Source: Raffaelea ambrosiae
Lineage: Eukaryota > Ascomycota > Sordariomycetes > Ophiostomatales > Ophiostomataceae
Length of the DNA stretch: 64,000 nt
Direction: 5' to 3'
Assembly: GCA_002778195.1 (NCBI GenBank)
Contig: PCDI01000009.1
Coordinates: 190,291-254,290 of the forward strand
A program made the position numbers and the translations under genes. The stretch's first letter is position 1; every line of letters starts with the position of its first letter. A model generated the notes under the pieces. It was not told where the DNA came from. It did not search any database and saw only the letters and a list, made by a program, of their open reading frames with translations. This document shows, in pieces, positions 49,119-60,396 of this stretch.

Positions 49119-50358
49119 CGCTACGAAAGACGACGCTGATGGGCGATGCGATCAGTGATGGGGATGAAAGGGGCGGGTTGATGAGACAAGGTCGTCGTCG
49201 ATGAAGCAAAGTCGAAAAAAGAAGTCGGAGTGTCGATAATTAATAGGACAGTGTTTTCGTGCGTTGTGCCCTCCCTTTAGCCCGTCGTCTTGTTGTCAGG
49301 TGGGGAATCCGTGGCAGACACGAGTGTGCGATTCAGAACCCCAACTGCCAACAAGCAGAGGCGAATTAAAAAGGGAGTGTTTGTTGGACGGGAAGGCCAG
49401 GCAACAAAAAAAAAGGTAGGACGGCAAACGCTCCAAGAGATTCAGGCTGCGGGGAGAGCAACCTGGGTTGGGACGCGATTGCGCTAGCTACTAATGCGCG
49501 GAAGCTGACTAGCGGCCACTGACGCAAGATACAGCAGGGCAAGCAATGGCCTTGTCCTCCCTGTAGCTGACTTTTATGTACTAACTATGTACAAAGCACA
49601 AACCCACGGTGACTACATAATTAGTAACTAGTTACTTTGTACAAAGCAACTACTACTATACTATTACATAGTATAAACTAGTTATATCTTACAGTTCTTG
49701 ATCTTACATATTATGGGAAATACAGCACAGATTCAGGAAGCTCCTCTGTCACATATCTGCCATCTGCGACAGATGTACTATAGCCGGCCAGTCGCACTTG
49801 CCGCTTCTTCTCGGCTGCTCTTGCCGGAATCGTGTACTTAGCTCTCGCATGGGTGGAGAAGGAAAGCCCAACAATCAGGAAGGAAGCAGGCACAGAGCTC
49901 CCGTCACGGGGTTATGCAGAGACATTGTCTAGAGCCAATACCCGTGTAACTACTACGTACTTTGCGATCCGCAGGGGAGGGGCCTACGGACCCATAGCCC
50001 GTAGTGGACTGTTTTTCGCGCTATGATGCGACGGCACTGCGATGCCGCAATGGATGCGAAAAAAAAAATAAGGAAAAAAAAAGATGCCCCTCTTTTGGCG
50101 TCTTTTCCAGTTCGGCTGATGGAAACTCGGGCTGCCCATCACCCGAACACACACAATATTTTCTGGCATCTTTTGGCTGCTTTGGCTACCTTGGCTTTAT
50201 TCTTTATTTTTACGTTTTGGTTGTACTGCATTCCGCGCAAGTCCATTGGCCACTTGCAGGGCGTATCAAAAAAAACGTGCTTCCGTGAAATAGCACAGGC
50301 GGCCGGGCACTCCACCTCCTTCTTCCCCTTCTTCTTCCTCTTCCACAACACGTAAAAC
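49119..50358. other. Head-to-head intergenic region
   Basis: 1.24 kb shared by the divergent promoters of the 212-residue protein (-) and the FAH-domain gene (+). It contains the densest patch of the TACTATGTAC/ACTAGTTAGT motif family at about 49570-49700. No gene supported. Confidence 0.6.
49570..49700. repeat. Cluster of TA-rich palindromic motifs
   Basis: Within 130 bases occur TATGTACTAACTATGTAC, TAGTAACTAGTTACTTTG, TACATAGTATAAACTAGTTA and similar blocks. Related blocks recur in other intergenic regions of the window. Unlike a clean microsatellite, the units are interleaved and partly palindromic. Confidence 0.65.
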
Positions 50359-51272
50359 ATGTTTACGTTTCGGCGGGGCTTTGCAACAATGGCTACCTCT
50401 CTGGCCTCGATCAAGAAATCCAACAAGATCGTCTGCATTGGACGGAACTATGCGTAAGGGAACCAACCTCTTGGGCCGGGCGAGTATGCGGGGTTGTATG
50501 CGTACACAAACGTATCTAGCGGCACACTGCTGACATTGCCAGCGACCATGTCACCGAGCTGAACAACACCCGGCCAAAGCAGCCCTTCTTCTTCCTGAAG
50601 CCACCTTCGTCCATTGTGCTGCCGGGCTCTGGTCCTTGCGTGCGGCCCAAGGGCGTCGACCTGCACTACGAGATCGAGCTGGCCCTGATCATCGGCAAGC
50701 AGGTGCGCGACCTGAAGCCGGACGACGAGCAGGGTGCTATTGATGCCATTGAGAGTGAGTGGACCGCTGGCGCTTTCTGCTGGCGTTTTTGTTTTGTTTT
50801 GCTACGCCTGTTTCCCTTGTCTAACCCATTCTCTCTCTTCCCAGGCTACGCTCTTGCCCTGGACATGACCGCCCGCAACGTCCAAAACGAGGCCAAGAAG
50901 AAGGGTCTCCCGTGGGACATTGCCAAGGGCTTCGACACGTTCCTGCCCATCAGCCAGATCATCCCTAAGTCGGCCATCCCGGACCCGCACAACATTGAGG
51001 TCTTCCTGACTGTCAACGGCGAGGTGCGCCAGCAGGACTCGACGGAGCTGCTGCTGTTCCGCATCCCGCGCATCCTTAGCGACATCAGCAAGGTGATGCC
51101 GCTGGAGCCGGGCGACATTGTGCTGACGGGCACGCCCAAGGGTGTCGGTCTGGTGGTGGCCGGCGACGTCATGCGCGGCGGCATCCGCGTCAACGGCAAG
51201 GAGATTGAGGAGGCCAAGCTGGAGGTGCCCGTGGTGGACTCCAAGGGCGACTACGAGTTCTCGGAGACGTAA
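50359..51272 (+). CDS. FAH-domain acylpyruvase (FAHD1-like)
   Basis: Three exons: 50359-50453, 50543-50754 and 50845-51272, 244 residues. It has the single-domain fumarylacetoacetate hydrolase fold: KIVCIGRNYADHVTEL, FFFLKPPSSI, the metal-binding LHYEIELALIIGK (two Glu) with a later Asp in YALALDMTARN, and GDIVLTGTPKGVG near the end. The first 20 residues (MFTFRRGFATMATSLASIKK) are basic and hydroxylated without acidic residues, consistent with a mitochondrial presequence. Known FAHD1 enzymes hydrolyse acylpyruvates and decarboxylate oxaloacetate in mitochondria. A second Met at residue 11 could start a cytosolic form. It lies tail to tail with the 3-hydroxyanthranilate dioxygenase gene. Confidence 0.92.
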
Positions 51273-51610
51273 GTTCGTATATAGTCACGGGGGGGGATAA
51301 AGTATATATAGAATCTAGACCTGCCATATTGGATTCATCGAAAAAAAGAACCCCCCCCCCCCCCCCAAAGAAATTGCATTTGGCATTTGTGATTGAGAGA
51401 AAACTACTTCGTGACACATCCGCTTTGCACTCGCCTCGTAACACCTGCTTCATAATGATCTCGCATGGCACTCATTGCTACATAGTATTTATTAAAAAAT
51501 AAAAATAAATAAATACTTTCATCTACATGTACTTCCTTGTACACTTCACTTACAACCGCAAAACGCCTCGCCTCCTTCTGCTTTAAGTTGCTTGTCAACA
51601 TGCTGTTTTA
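51273..51610. other. Tail-to-tail intergenic region with C16 tract
   Basis: 338 bases between two convergent genes. It contains a 16-base C run (51351-51366) and an AT-rich stretch with AATAAATAAATA near 51500-51515, a plausible polyadenylation region for either gene. Confidence 0.7.
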
Positions 51611-52395
51611 CTATGCCTTGTTCGGGTCAAGAATACTCCCGGGTGCGGGCGCCCAGTCGGCCACCGCGCCGCACTTCTTGCACGTCCGGTCGGCCGTGCT
51701 GTTCTTGAACGCCTCCACGCCGGCCTTGATCTGCGTGCCTAGGTCCGTACAGTGGAAGGCTGCCTCGTGCACGATGGCGCGGCAGTTGGATTCGGCGCAG
51801 TACCAGCGCATGCGGTCGACGGAGCTGGCGGGGCGGCGCTGCTCGAGGACGACACCGACGGTGTCGGCGAAGCGGACGGGGTTGTGCGGGGTATTGGCGG
51901 GCAGCAAGAACATGTCGCCCTCGCGGATGATGATATCGCGGAACGCGCCGTCGTCAACGACCTTCAGCATCATAGCACCCTTGTACTGGTAGAACCACTC
52001 GGGGGTCTCGTTGATGTGGTAGTCGGTGCGGGCATTGGGGCCGCCGACGATCTGGGGGGTCGGGGGGGTTGCGGAGGTTAGCAAGATATCCCTCCTGGTG
52101 ACTCAATGCTCATGTGCTGTCTCTCTCTCATCCCGCATTCTCTTTGTGAGTCTGGGGTTCTATCCTTGCACACACCATGACTGTAAAGTCTTCATTGTAA
52201 ACACAGTAGTTGTTGATGGGCGGCTTCAACAAGTGCGAGTTCTCTTCCAGCCTGGTTGGGCGAGTCAGTTGAGTTGTGCTGTGGCGGATTGTGGTGATTT
52301 TCCGGGGAGACGTGTTTGTGCGCCACTATCGCAGCCTTCTGCCTTGCGGCTTTTGTCACTCACCACTTGGGGAGATTCACTGGAGAGCCCAGCAT
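51611..52395 (-). CDS. BNA1: 3-hydroxyanthranilate 3,4-dioxygenase
   Basis: Three exons on the minus strand: 52395-52364, 52251-52176 and 52051-51611, 182 residues, close to the yeast Bna1 length. It opens the ring of 3-hydroxyanthranilate in the kynurenine route from tryptophan to NAD+, in the cytosol. The iron ligands are all present: His48 and Glu54 in DYHINETPEWFYQ and His92 in ANTPHNP. The C terminus keeps the rubredoxin-like Zn site of the fungal and bacterial enzymes, seen as WYCAESNC and CKKCG. The N-terminal 10 residues (MLGSPVNLPK) come from a tiny first exon; the second exon supplies LEENSHLLKPPINNYCVYNE, standard for the family. Confidence 0.95.
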
Positions 52396-52566
52396 GGTGG
52401 CGTGTGTGGTGGTATTGGCTGGATCCGACTGGGCGTTGTTTGTGTCTTTGGTGTCACTTGGTATCTTCACTCTTGGGTGGGAAAGTTGCTCGTTTTGCTT
52501 GCTGGAGTGCTGGTTGGCTCTGTTTTGTTTTCTTGTTTTTGCTCTGTCCAACTCCGGTCTCGCTTT

Positions 52567-52574
52567 TATTTATA
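52567..52574 (-). promoter_or_regulatory. TATA-box-like element of the dioxygenase gene
   Basis: On the minus strand the sequence reads TATAAATA, about 175 bases upstream of the ATG at 52395. Confidence 0.35.
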
Positions 52575-53651
52575 CAGGTCCTGCCTCAGAGACGACTCCG
52601 TCTTAGCTATGGAGCAACTGCAAAAAATAAAAATAAAAAATAAAATAAAAAAAAGCAGATAGCAGCTGGCTGACGTTCGGGAAGGGCGGGGGCGTTGGGA
52701 GTAGGGAGTAGGGAGTGTACATAGTATTTAGTTTTTAGTAATACGATTGCGCTTTCCTGTTCTGGTTTGTGACTCGGTCTGACTCTTTCTTCTTCTTGCT
52801 TTGCATTCTCAGGCCTTCTTGTCCGACTCTTCCGTATTTTGCTCGCAGCAGCTCTGGGATCGGAAGCGTGGACGGCTCCCGGCGGCTGCTTCTCCCTGTA
52901 GACTCGGAGTTTGGACAGACAGCGTGCTGGACGAGAGATAACCGAATAATGGCTGGCAGTCAGGCGCTCTGTTTCTCCAGCACACTTGCTCGTTCGGGTG
53001 GCTCGATTGCTAAGAAAGCATAGGCATTCAGGGTATTGTCCACCTTTCCGGAGTCACATGAGCCCGCGTGGTTGTCCAGGTCTAACAACTGTATCTGAAC
53101 CCCTCTGTAATCCTGGCTCTTGGTGTGCCGCGCCTTTCAGTGGTTGGCACCACAAGCTCGTTGTTCGAGCTTCCGTTGAGCTTCCCTGTAAATCACGTGT
53201 AACTCGCCAATGTCCCGCACTAGGACACAGTGCTCGTAGTGAGCGGAGCTCAAGCTCGGCTGCTGGAAGATCACTCACCTCTCCTTCCCTCCTGCCTCAC
53301 TGCTTCTGAAACCCACAACGCACCAGCTTCTGTGCGAAAGACGTCCCCAAGGCCACGTCAATCGGTGGTTCTAATCCCGTCTCGAATTGCTCTCGACTGC
53401 ATCTCGTCACCTGGGTCCAGTTTTCCTGTGCCATTCATGCCCTCGAGCTTGTTTGCCGGCCACCTGCAAAACCCACCCCAAGCCACCACCCAGACCAGCC
53501 TCGTCACCAATTAAAACTGCCTCACTCCCGCGCAACCGCCGCCTGCTCCACACACCCTCCTTCTCTTCCCCATCTTCCCATCTCGTACGAAACACGCAAG
53601 CCACGTTGGTGCGGTCTCAAACAAGCTCGCTTGGGATCATCCCCGTTGTCT

Positions 53652-53660
53652 ATCTATATA
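53652..53660 (+). promoter_or_regulatory. TATA-box-like element of the copper transporter gene
   Basis: CTATCTATATAGG lies about 170 bases upstream of the ATG at 53828. Confidence 0.3.
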
Positions 53661-53827
53661 GGTCATCTGTCTGCCGCGTGCATTGAAGCCTCCGTTTCTG
53701 CATCTGTCGTTGCTTCTCCTCGACTTTCGATTGTCCGCATCGATTCACCGCTTCGTCCACAATCTCACTCCGTTCGAACCGAACCGAACCTCCCACAAGC
53801 GAACCTCTCCCCCCACGATACGCAAAC

Positions 53828-54619
53828 ATGGACCACTCACACCACCACATGGGCTCTTCGAGCGAGGATATGGGCATGGACATGTGCAGCATGAACGTGA
53901 GCTTCCCTCCTGTCGGGCCCTGCGATTGATCTCAGCTTCTGGTCGACTCACTGCACACGCTCCTCTAACCTCTTTTCCTTCCTCTTAGATGCTCTTCACC
54001 TGGAACACCAAGAACCTCTGTATCGTCTTCCGCTGGTGGCACGTCCGCAACACGCTCGGCCTGATTGTGTCCCTGCTGGCCGTCGTCGCCTTCAGTGCTG
54101 GCTACGAGGCCTTGCGTGAGGGCATCCGCCGGTACGAAGCCAAGGTGGCCGCGCGCACCGAGATTGCACCACGTAGGTTTTCCCTGTCCCCCCCCTCCCC
54201 CCTCCCTGTGTTATCATGTTCTCTCTTCTGGTTTCTTTTCTTCTATTGCTCTCTCTCCCCCCGCTGTCTCGCTTCCCCCCGCTAAGCGAAGAAGAACGCG
54301 AGTACCGTGATGATGAGCAAGATACTGAGAGTGCGCCATTTGTCCCGACAGGACAAGCTCAGGCGGCGGTGAACAAGCGGGCGCACGTCATTAAGGCCGT
54401 GCTGTACGGCCTGCAAAACTTTTATGCCTTCATGATCATGTGAGTCTGTTCTCCTGGCGTGTTCACTAGTAGTCCCTCGGCGTCTGACCTCCTTCGTCCA
54501 GGCTCATCTTCATGACGTACAATGGCTGGGTCATGATCTCGGTGTCTGTTGGCGCGTTCTTGGGATATCTCTTCTTTGGCGGCTCGACCACGGCGACCAA
54601 GGAGACGGCATGCCACTAG
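53828..54619 (+). CDS. CTR-family copper transporter
   Basis: Four exons: 53828-53896, 53989 to about 54172, about 54292 to 54439, and 54502-54619; about 172 residues. The N terminus is His/Met-rich (MDHSHHHMGSS, MGMDMCSMN), as in copper-binding ectodomains. Helix 1 follows NMLFTWNTKNLCIVF. Helices 2 and 3 carry the family core: Met-x3-Met in FMIMLIFMTYNGW and a GAFLGYLFFG packing motif. It should form a trimeric Cu(I) channel; the short length and early Met motifs suit a Ctr2-type vacuolar or plasma membrane transporter. The second splice junction is uncertain: donor GTAGGT at 54173 pairs in frame with acceptors ending at 54291 or 54294, while a weak donor at 54177 pairs with an acceptor at 54286. 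The affected residues lie in the cytosolic loop only. Confidence 0.9.
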
Positions 54620-54944
54620 GAGATGCCTGGTCTCATATGCCTTATTTTTTTGGATACTGCCTTTTGTGCTATGGGCCGTTGTGGCGATTGGGTCAAGCAA
54701 ACGCCAGGATACAAGATGGAGCAGCTCTCAACCCCAGCCCGAGTGTATACTATTTGCACGGATAATGAAGCAAGGAATGAAAACGCATTGGTTATGGTCT
54801 TAGCTATTGTTTTGGGTATGCTCTTTGCATTTCGTGCTCTTGATAGGATGCTCCTATATACTGGCTACCGAGCGTGTTGGGACTAGTTTATGGTCTTGTC
54901 TAGATGTCTGGATGTCCTCCTACCGGCCCCCCTCGCTCCCACCC
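54620..54944. other. Tail-to-tail intergenic region
   Basis: 325 bases between the convergent copper transporter and Nudix genes. Nothing beyond AT-rich trailer sequence is visible. Confidence 0.6.
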
Positions 54945-56609
54945 CTACATCTTCGCCGCTGCCTTGGCTTCCTCTGAGACGGCCGGCTGCTCCACCTTGG
55001 GCCTTTTGTCTGTCAGCCGGCCAATCTTCTCCAGCCGCTTGATCGTCTTCTCGTCCCCGAAATGTGTCGTGTGCTCGAACTCGGGGTCCTCACCGTATGC
55101 CTCCTTGGCCGCGTCCACCAGAATGCGTGCCGTCATGCCCCACACCTTGTACCGCCCGGGAGTCTCCTCGATCTCGTCGTAGTCGTCGCCCCGGATGTTG
55201 TCTGTGGCTGTTTCTTGTACTGGTTGTTTGGTAGTAGTAGTAGTGGTGGTAGTGGTGGTGGCGTCGTCACCGTTGGCGGCAGCCACCCGTTTGCTGTCTC
55301 CTCCTCCTTCTGCTGCTCCCTCGCTTCCCCGGCGCTCGCGTTTCCGCGGCTTGGCCACCTTCTGGCCAGCTACCGGCACATAAAAGAAGTGCATTTTCCA
55401 CGGCACGCCATGGTACTCCGTCCACGTGCCCTCGTACCACGGTCCCGGTGGCAGCTTCGGCCGGAACAACGGGCCCTGTGCCTTGGGCCGCACGTTGACC
55501 AGCGACAGCGGCAGTCGGTCTGACGGATCGACCTCGTCGTGCTCCATCAAGAAGTTGTGGAACGGCGCGCTGAAGACGGCAGCCACCTCCTTGGCGTCGA
55601 GTCGTGGCATGAGAACCTCGTCGGGCGTAGGAGAGTCTTGAGCGGTATCGGCTGCAGAATTGCCGCTGTGCCCCTCGCTGTTATTGTTGCTGTTGCTGCT
55701 GCTGTTGCCGCCGTCTATCCGCCTCCCCTCTTCTACCTTTGGCGTTGTGTGGAGAAACGCCACACATGGCCGCACCACCAGCTCCGTCTTGGCCAAATTG
55801 TAGGGCAGGTTGCACAGGTGCTCGATCCAAAATGGTCGCGGCAGGTGTGCGTCGTCGAGCGGCAGGCCAATCTCTTCCCAGGCCTCGCGGCGGGCAATCT
55901 GGTACGCGGTCTCGTCGAGGGTGTCGGCCTTGCCTCCGGGGAAAGCCGCGTGGCCCGAGTAGTTGCGCAGGCTGGCGGCGCGCATGGTGAGGACAACGCG
56001 GAGGTCGCCGCGGCGGTCGGCATAGAGGAGCAGCAAAACGGCGGCGCGACGGCTGAGGGGAAGGCGGTCCCACGTGGCAAAGGCCGGGGAGCGGAAAGCC
56101 CGGAGGCGGGCGAGGGCGGCCTAGAGGACGGAGAAGAAGGTGTATGTCAGTATCAAGCCGAGAGAAAAGACCGGGTTTGTCTCGGTCCAGCTTTGGGGGG
56201 GGGGGGGGGGGGGCTCACTCACTGCCGACCTGGGATTCAGAGGCGCCATGCTGGGCGGGTCCCAGTATACAGAGTCGTCGGCGGCGCTGACAAGGGCGAC
56301 GGTGTCTTCGAGGGTAGCGCTGCTGTTGCTGTCTGCCTTGTCTCCGTTGCTGGCAGTCTTCTGGTCTTCCTTGTCGCTTCCCTTCGCTTCCTTTCCGTCT
56401 AGCTCGGCTGCTTGTTCGCTGTAGGATTGGATGCTCGCGGAAAGCCCGTCCACGTCTTGTGGGGGAAGCCGTGCGCTGTCGGAAGTTGTTGCTGATGGCG
56501 AGGCGGCTTTAGTCGGCGCAACCGTAGCTGCGTCGGTCTTGGTCGAGCGTGCGTCAGTTTTGCGATCGTCTTCGGCGGCACCGTGGCAGCTGTCGCTGCT
56601 CGTGGTCAT
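54945..56609 (-). CDS. PCD1: Nudix hydrolase, coenzyme A pyrophosphatase (PCD1-like)
   Basis: Exons 56609-56223 and 56120-54945 on the minus strand, 520 residues. The Nudix box runs from Gly192 to about 214 (GGKADTLDETAYQIARREAW, then EEIG), preceded by LRNYSGHAAFPGG, which matches the extra motif of the CoA-specific Nudix group. Yeast Pcd1 cleaves CoA and oxidised CoA in peroxisomes; this protein should do the same reaction. A C-terminal peroxisomal SKL is absent (it ends in AAAKM). The protein is longer than the yeast enzyme: about 120 N-terminal residues rich in Ser, Asp and Lys, and a Thr-run/Gln segment in the second half (TTTTTTTTTT near a KRKRR-like patch), are low complexity. The only intron holds a 19-base homopolymer next to the donor. 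Confidence 0.9.
56195..56213. repeat. Poly(G) tract of 19 bases in an intron
   Basis: On the transcribed (minus) sense this is C19, about ten bases after the 5' splice site GTGAGT of the Nudix gene. Confidence 0.95.
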
Positions 56610-57694
56610 TGTCAGAAGAGAGAAGTGAATACAAAGAGGGAAGAGAGGGCAGCTGCGCGACGGAACCCCAAGACGGTCACAGAGTGGAAAGGTAAACGAG
56701 AAAGGGGAGAGGTAAATATCAAATAAGAAGGGAGAGCAAGAGCACGAAGGAAGCAGCTTGCTCCTGAATCCTCACTCTAATACCATGTGAAGCAAAAGTC
56801 GGGGACACACACCCACTCACAGGGAGGGCGAAACTTGGGACTTACCCCGGCTCGAGAAGCTTGGGAGTGGGGTCGCCGACAGCGGCAGGGACGACCTGTG
56901 GTGTAATCGGAGCACGCCTGTGAGCCATTGGCACATGGAATGAGACTAATAGGAGCCGCCTAGCCGAGCACTGAGGCTTAACTACGGTAAGTGCTCGTTG
57001 GATTTTGCGGGGGTGTCGGTTAAGCTGGCCCCAAACGGCAGGGACAACCCTCGGTCGGGCATCACCAATCACAGATGCTCCTCGATGTTCTTTCCCAATC
57101 TGGAGCCACAGTCTCTAAGATAAAACGAGAGACCAAAATGGGAGACAGGTGGCTGAATGCGTGCCTTCCTGTCTCGGACAGTCCATTTCTGAAATCAACT
57201 GATAAATACACAAGCAACAAAAGGAAAACCCAACTATCGAATGCTTCAAGAGAAAAAAAAGTAACGCCGTTTCGTACTTTGAATGAATCCCCTCCCCTGG
57301 TTTCTTTTTTTGTAAATGTCTCCCGTTGGAACTCCATGGACAACAAACAGCTCTCAACTCTCACTTCTCTTTTGCCGTCGCCATGCTGACATCAACTCCT
57401 GTCACTTCCCTTGCCGTGCTTTCTTCTCAAAACATGTTCCCTCCTGTCTGCCTTCTTCTTTTTTGCCATGTCGCCAGAATAGTAATACAGTTACAAAGGG
57501 CAGAAATACAGACTGCACAACGTGTTGCAGCTTTGCCAACACAAAAAAAAATACAACATTCCAGTTTGCAGTCTCTGCCTGCAAATCCCTGTTTTCGTTG
57601 TTTCCCTTCAACAGTCATCCGTGTTAATCACAAGCCTGCTTCTCTTCCTCTTCATTCCAGGCGTTGTGGACCATGGAGAGCCCGATGACCTTCC
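56610..57694. other. Intergenic region
   Basis: 1.08 kb between two minus-strand genes. A/G-rich leader sequence lies next to the Nudix start. No gene supported. Confidence 0.6.
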
Positions 57695-59434
57695 CTACAA
57701 GATCGATGCCTCACCGGCCATGTCGTTATCGTCAACACCGGGCAGGATCGTCTCCTCGGGGACGGAATCGTCGACAAACTTGCGCTCGCTAATGTGCGGC
57801 TGTTGCTCCCTCTCCTTGTGGCTACCGTCCGCGGTCCACACCTTGTCCGGGAACGTCCCGCGTTGGCCCTCTTCGTGCTTGAACGTGCAATAACGGTTGG
57901 TGCACGGGTGGTACTTGCACATGGTCTGGACATGCGTGAACTTGCAGCCCGGCACGGAGCAGTCGCCACCGTTGCGGCACAGCGGCATGTTCGGGTGCCG
58001 GAAAGGGCACTGCGGGTTCGCGCAGTTGGGGTAGAACTTGCAGTCCTGCTCGCTCTGGTGTGCCACGCGTGTTGCTGGTGACGGGTGCCGTGCCACGCAC
58101 TTCTTGTTCTTGCATGCCGCCCCAAAACTGCACACGTCGCTGACGTCTACCGTCACGCCCGGCGGCGCCACGGGCGACTGGTGCGCAAATTTGCAGTCCT
58201 TGTTGGTACAGCGCAAATTGTACTTGCACATTGTCTCTGCAGGGTCGCGCTGCGGCTGTTGTGGCTGCTCACCCTCGCCACCCATGTCGATATCGCCGCC
58301 CTCGGCCGTGGCGGAGCCGTTCTGCGAGCCGTTCAGCTTAGCCTCGCCGTTCTCCGAAGTCTGGCTGTGACGGTTGTTGTTGTTGTTGTTGTTGTTGTTG
58401 TGATGCCCATTTCGGAAGTTCTTGTGGTTCTGGTTCGGGTACTGTACCCGCTCTGACAACGGCCGTCCCCGGTTCGGGTTCTGGTTGTTGAAACCGCCGC
58501 GGCGGCTGTTGCCCTGCATCATCTGCTGTTGCATCTGCTCCTGCATCTGCTGCATCATGCGCGACTGCTGCTCAAGCATGGCATACACGTCCATGGGTCC
58601 GGGAGGCATGCCAGGCTGCATTGGCTGGCCTGGCTGGGCCATCCACGGCATCGGTCCCCCCTGGGCCGCGGTGGTCATGGCGTGGTTGAAGCTGGCGGCT
58701 GTCCGACTGTTCATGTTCCGTTGCTGTTGGCGGCCCGCGCCAAAGCCACCGCCGTTGTTGTTCATTCGTGGACCTGATGGTGCGCCGCGGGAGTGTGTGT
58801 TGATGCGATCAGAGGCGCCGCCGGGGCCGCGGACGCGGTGCAAGACTGAGTCGCTATTCCGGTCCATAGCACGGTTGATCTGACCCAGCATCCGCTTGTC
58901 GCGACCACCCCGGAAGCTGCCGGCACCGTTTCGCATAGCTTTTGGTCCCGTTGGTCTGGTAATGGTTAGCACAGGTGCAAAAGAGAGGTCGTGTATATAG
59001 GGCAAAGGGGAAGCTAGTGAGTAGGTAGAGCTGGACTGTTGCACGCGAACTTACGCGCTGATGTCACCACCGAATGCCTCATTGGACGAGAGGTCCATGT
59101 CCATATCCTGGTCTCCGGCGCCGTGCAGAGCACCGCCTGCTTGAGCTTGTGGAGGGCCGTTGATCCTGGCGTGCTCGGTCTCGATGACCTGAAAGAGCCA
59201 CCGCGCAAAGTCCTTGGCGCTGGTGTCCTCGGGCGGCAGGTTCAGGAGATCGGTTGACAGTTCCAAGGCAATCTCGTCCTCGGTCTTGCCGTTGACAATC
59301 ATAAGAAGAATGTATTCGGCCATGGTCGTGTCGCTGGCATCGCCGGGAGCCCAGCCGCACTCGACGAGCTTGGGCTGGATCTCGCGGTTTATGGCCTCCG
59401 CCAGAGGCGTATTCATCGCGACTTCGATCGACAT
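57695..59434 (-). CDS. NAB2: Nuclear poly(A) RNA-binding protein NAB2
   Basis: Exons 59434-59055 and 58955-57695 on the minus strand, 546 residues. The N-terminal 90 or so residues (IQPKLVECGWAPGDASDTTM, AEYILLMIVNGKTEDEIALE) form the PWI-like domain of Nab2. The middle is rich in Arg-Gly, Gln, Met and an Asn run (about residue 313-321). Five CCCH zinc fingers follow at about residues 370-487: four fit C-x5-C-x4-C-x3-H (starting CKYNLRC, CSFGAAC, CKFYPNC and CRNGGDC) and the last has C-x4-C (CKYHPC). Yeast Nab2 has seven; five is usual in filamentous fungi. It binds poly(A) tails in the nucleus, limits tail length and accompanies mRNA export. The start at 59434 was preferred over an in-frame Met at 59566, because MSIEVAMNTPLAEAI is the conserved beginning. 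Confidence 0.93.
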
Positions 59435-60396
59435 TCTTGTGGACGGGAAGCGAGTGAGGAGAGAGTGTGTCTGGGAATGTTCTGCGGACGTTTGTGATTT
59501 GTGATGGAGCGACGCTGCCAACGGGGTGGCGAGGCGACGACGGCGAAGGGCAAGCTGTAGCAGCACGCGACGGAGCCGAGATGCAGAGGAGAAGCGCGTG
59601 CAGCTGTTCCTCCCTCTTGTGGTAAAAGGGGGGGAAGCGCCGAGTCGATGCTGCGAAGCAAATGAAAGATGCCAAAAGTGCCCCTAGTTCGGCGGGGATG
59701 CGCTGCTGTAGGAAAACTGCGAACGATGCGGTGTCTGTGGTGTGGGAAGACGGCGGCTGATCGAAAAGTTCTGTGATTGCGCTCTCGTTTTCGCTTGATG
59801 AAAAATAGGCGTTGGTGATTTGCGCTCTTGCTTGATTTGGTGTTTAGCGCAGCAAGGAACGCGCTGTGATTGGAGATCTGGCTTGGTCACGTTTTGTGGC
59901 TGGTAAGTGTCTGAGCCACTCGAGAAGCCACCAGACGGAGGGACGATGACAGACGCCATGATTAGTCAGTTTGGGGAATCGGTTTCTCGTATCAGTCTGA
60001 TTCTTATTGCCAAAAGCAGCGAGTGGGTATTAATATTATTATTATCAGGGTTCCATCCAGCCAACCAGCCGCTATTTGTGGTTCTGCATCCTGCCGTGCC
60101 AACGCCAACTCTCCAGCAAGACGCAGCGAATGGGCTGCGGCGGGGTCGGTCCATTTGGATTGTGATCGCCATGGGTACTGCAGTCTGCAGGGTGTGCAGC
60201 TTGCCCAGGCGGCCGGCTGGCCGCTATTTGCTGCGAGCTCTACTCGTAGGCAAGATCGAAGGATGGGCTTTGCAGCCCACGCGGAGTCAGCTTAAGGTTG
60301 GTTGGCTCTCCAAGGCTGGATGGAGCTTGGGGTTCCGCGCGGCAGACTGATTGGCTCGCAGCAGCACAAAGCAGCAGGTAGGCCGTAAGCAAGTAC

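Larger units (their letters stand above)
52396..53827. other. Head-to-head intergenic region
   Basis: 1.43 kb between the divergent starts of the dioxygenase (-) and copper transporter (+) genes. TATA-like elements lie at suitable distances from both. A TACATAGTATTTAGT motif occurs near 52717. No gene supported. Confidence 0.6.
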
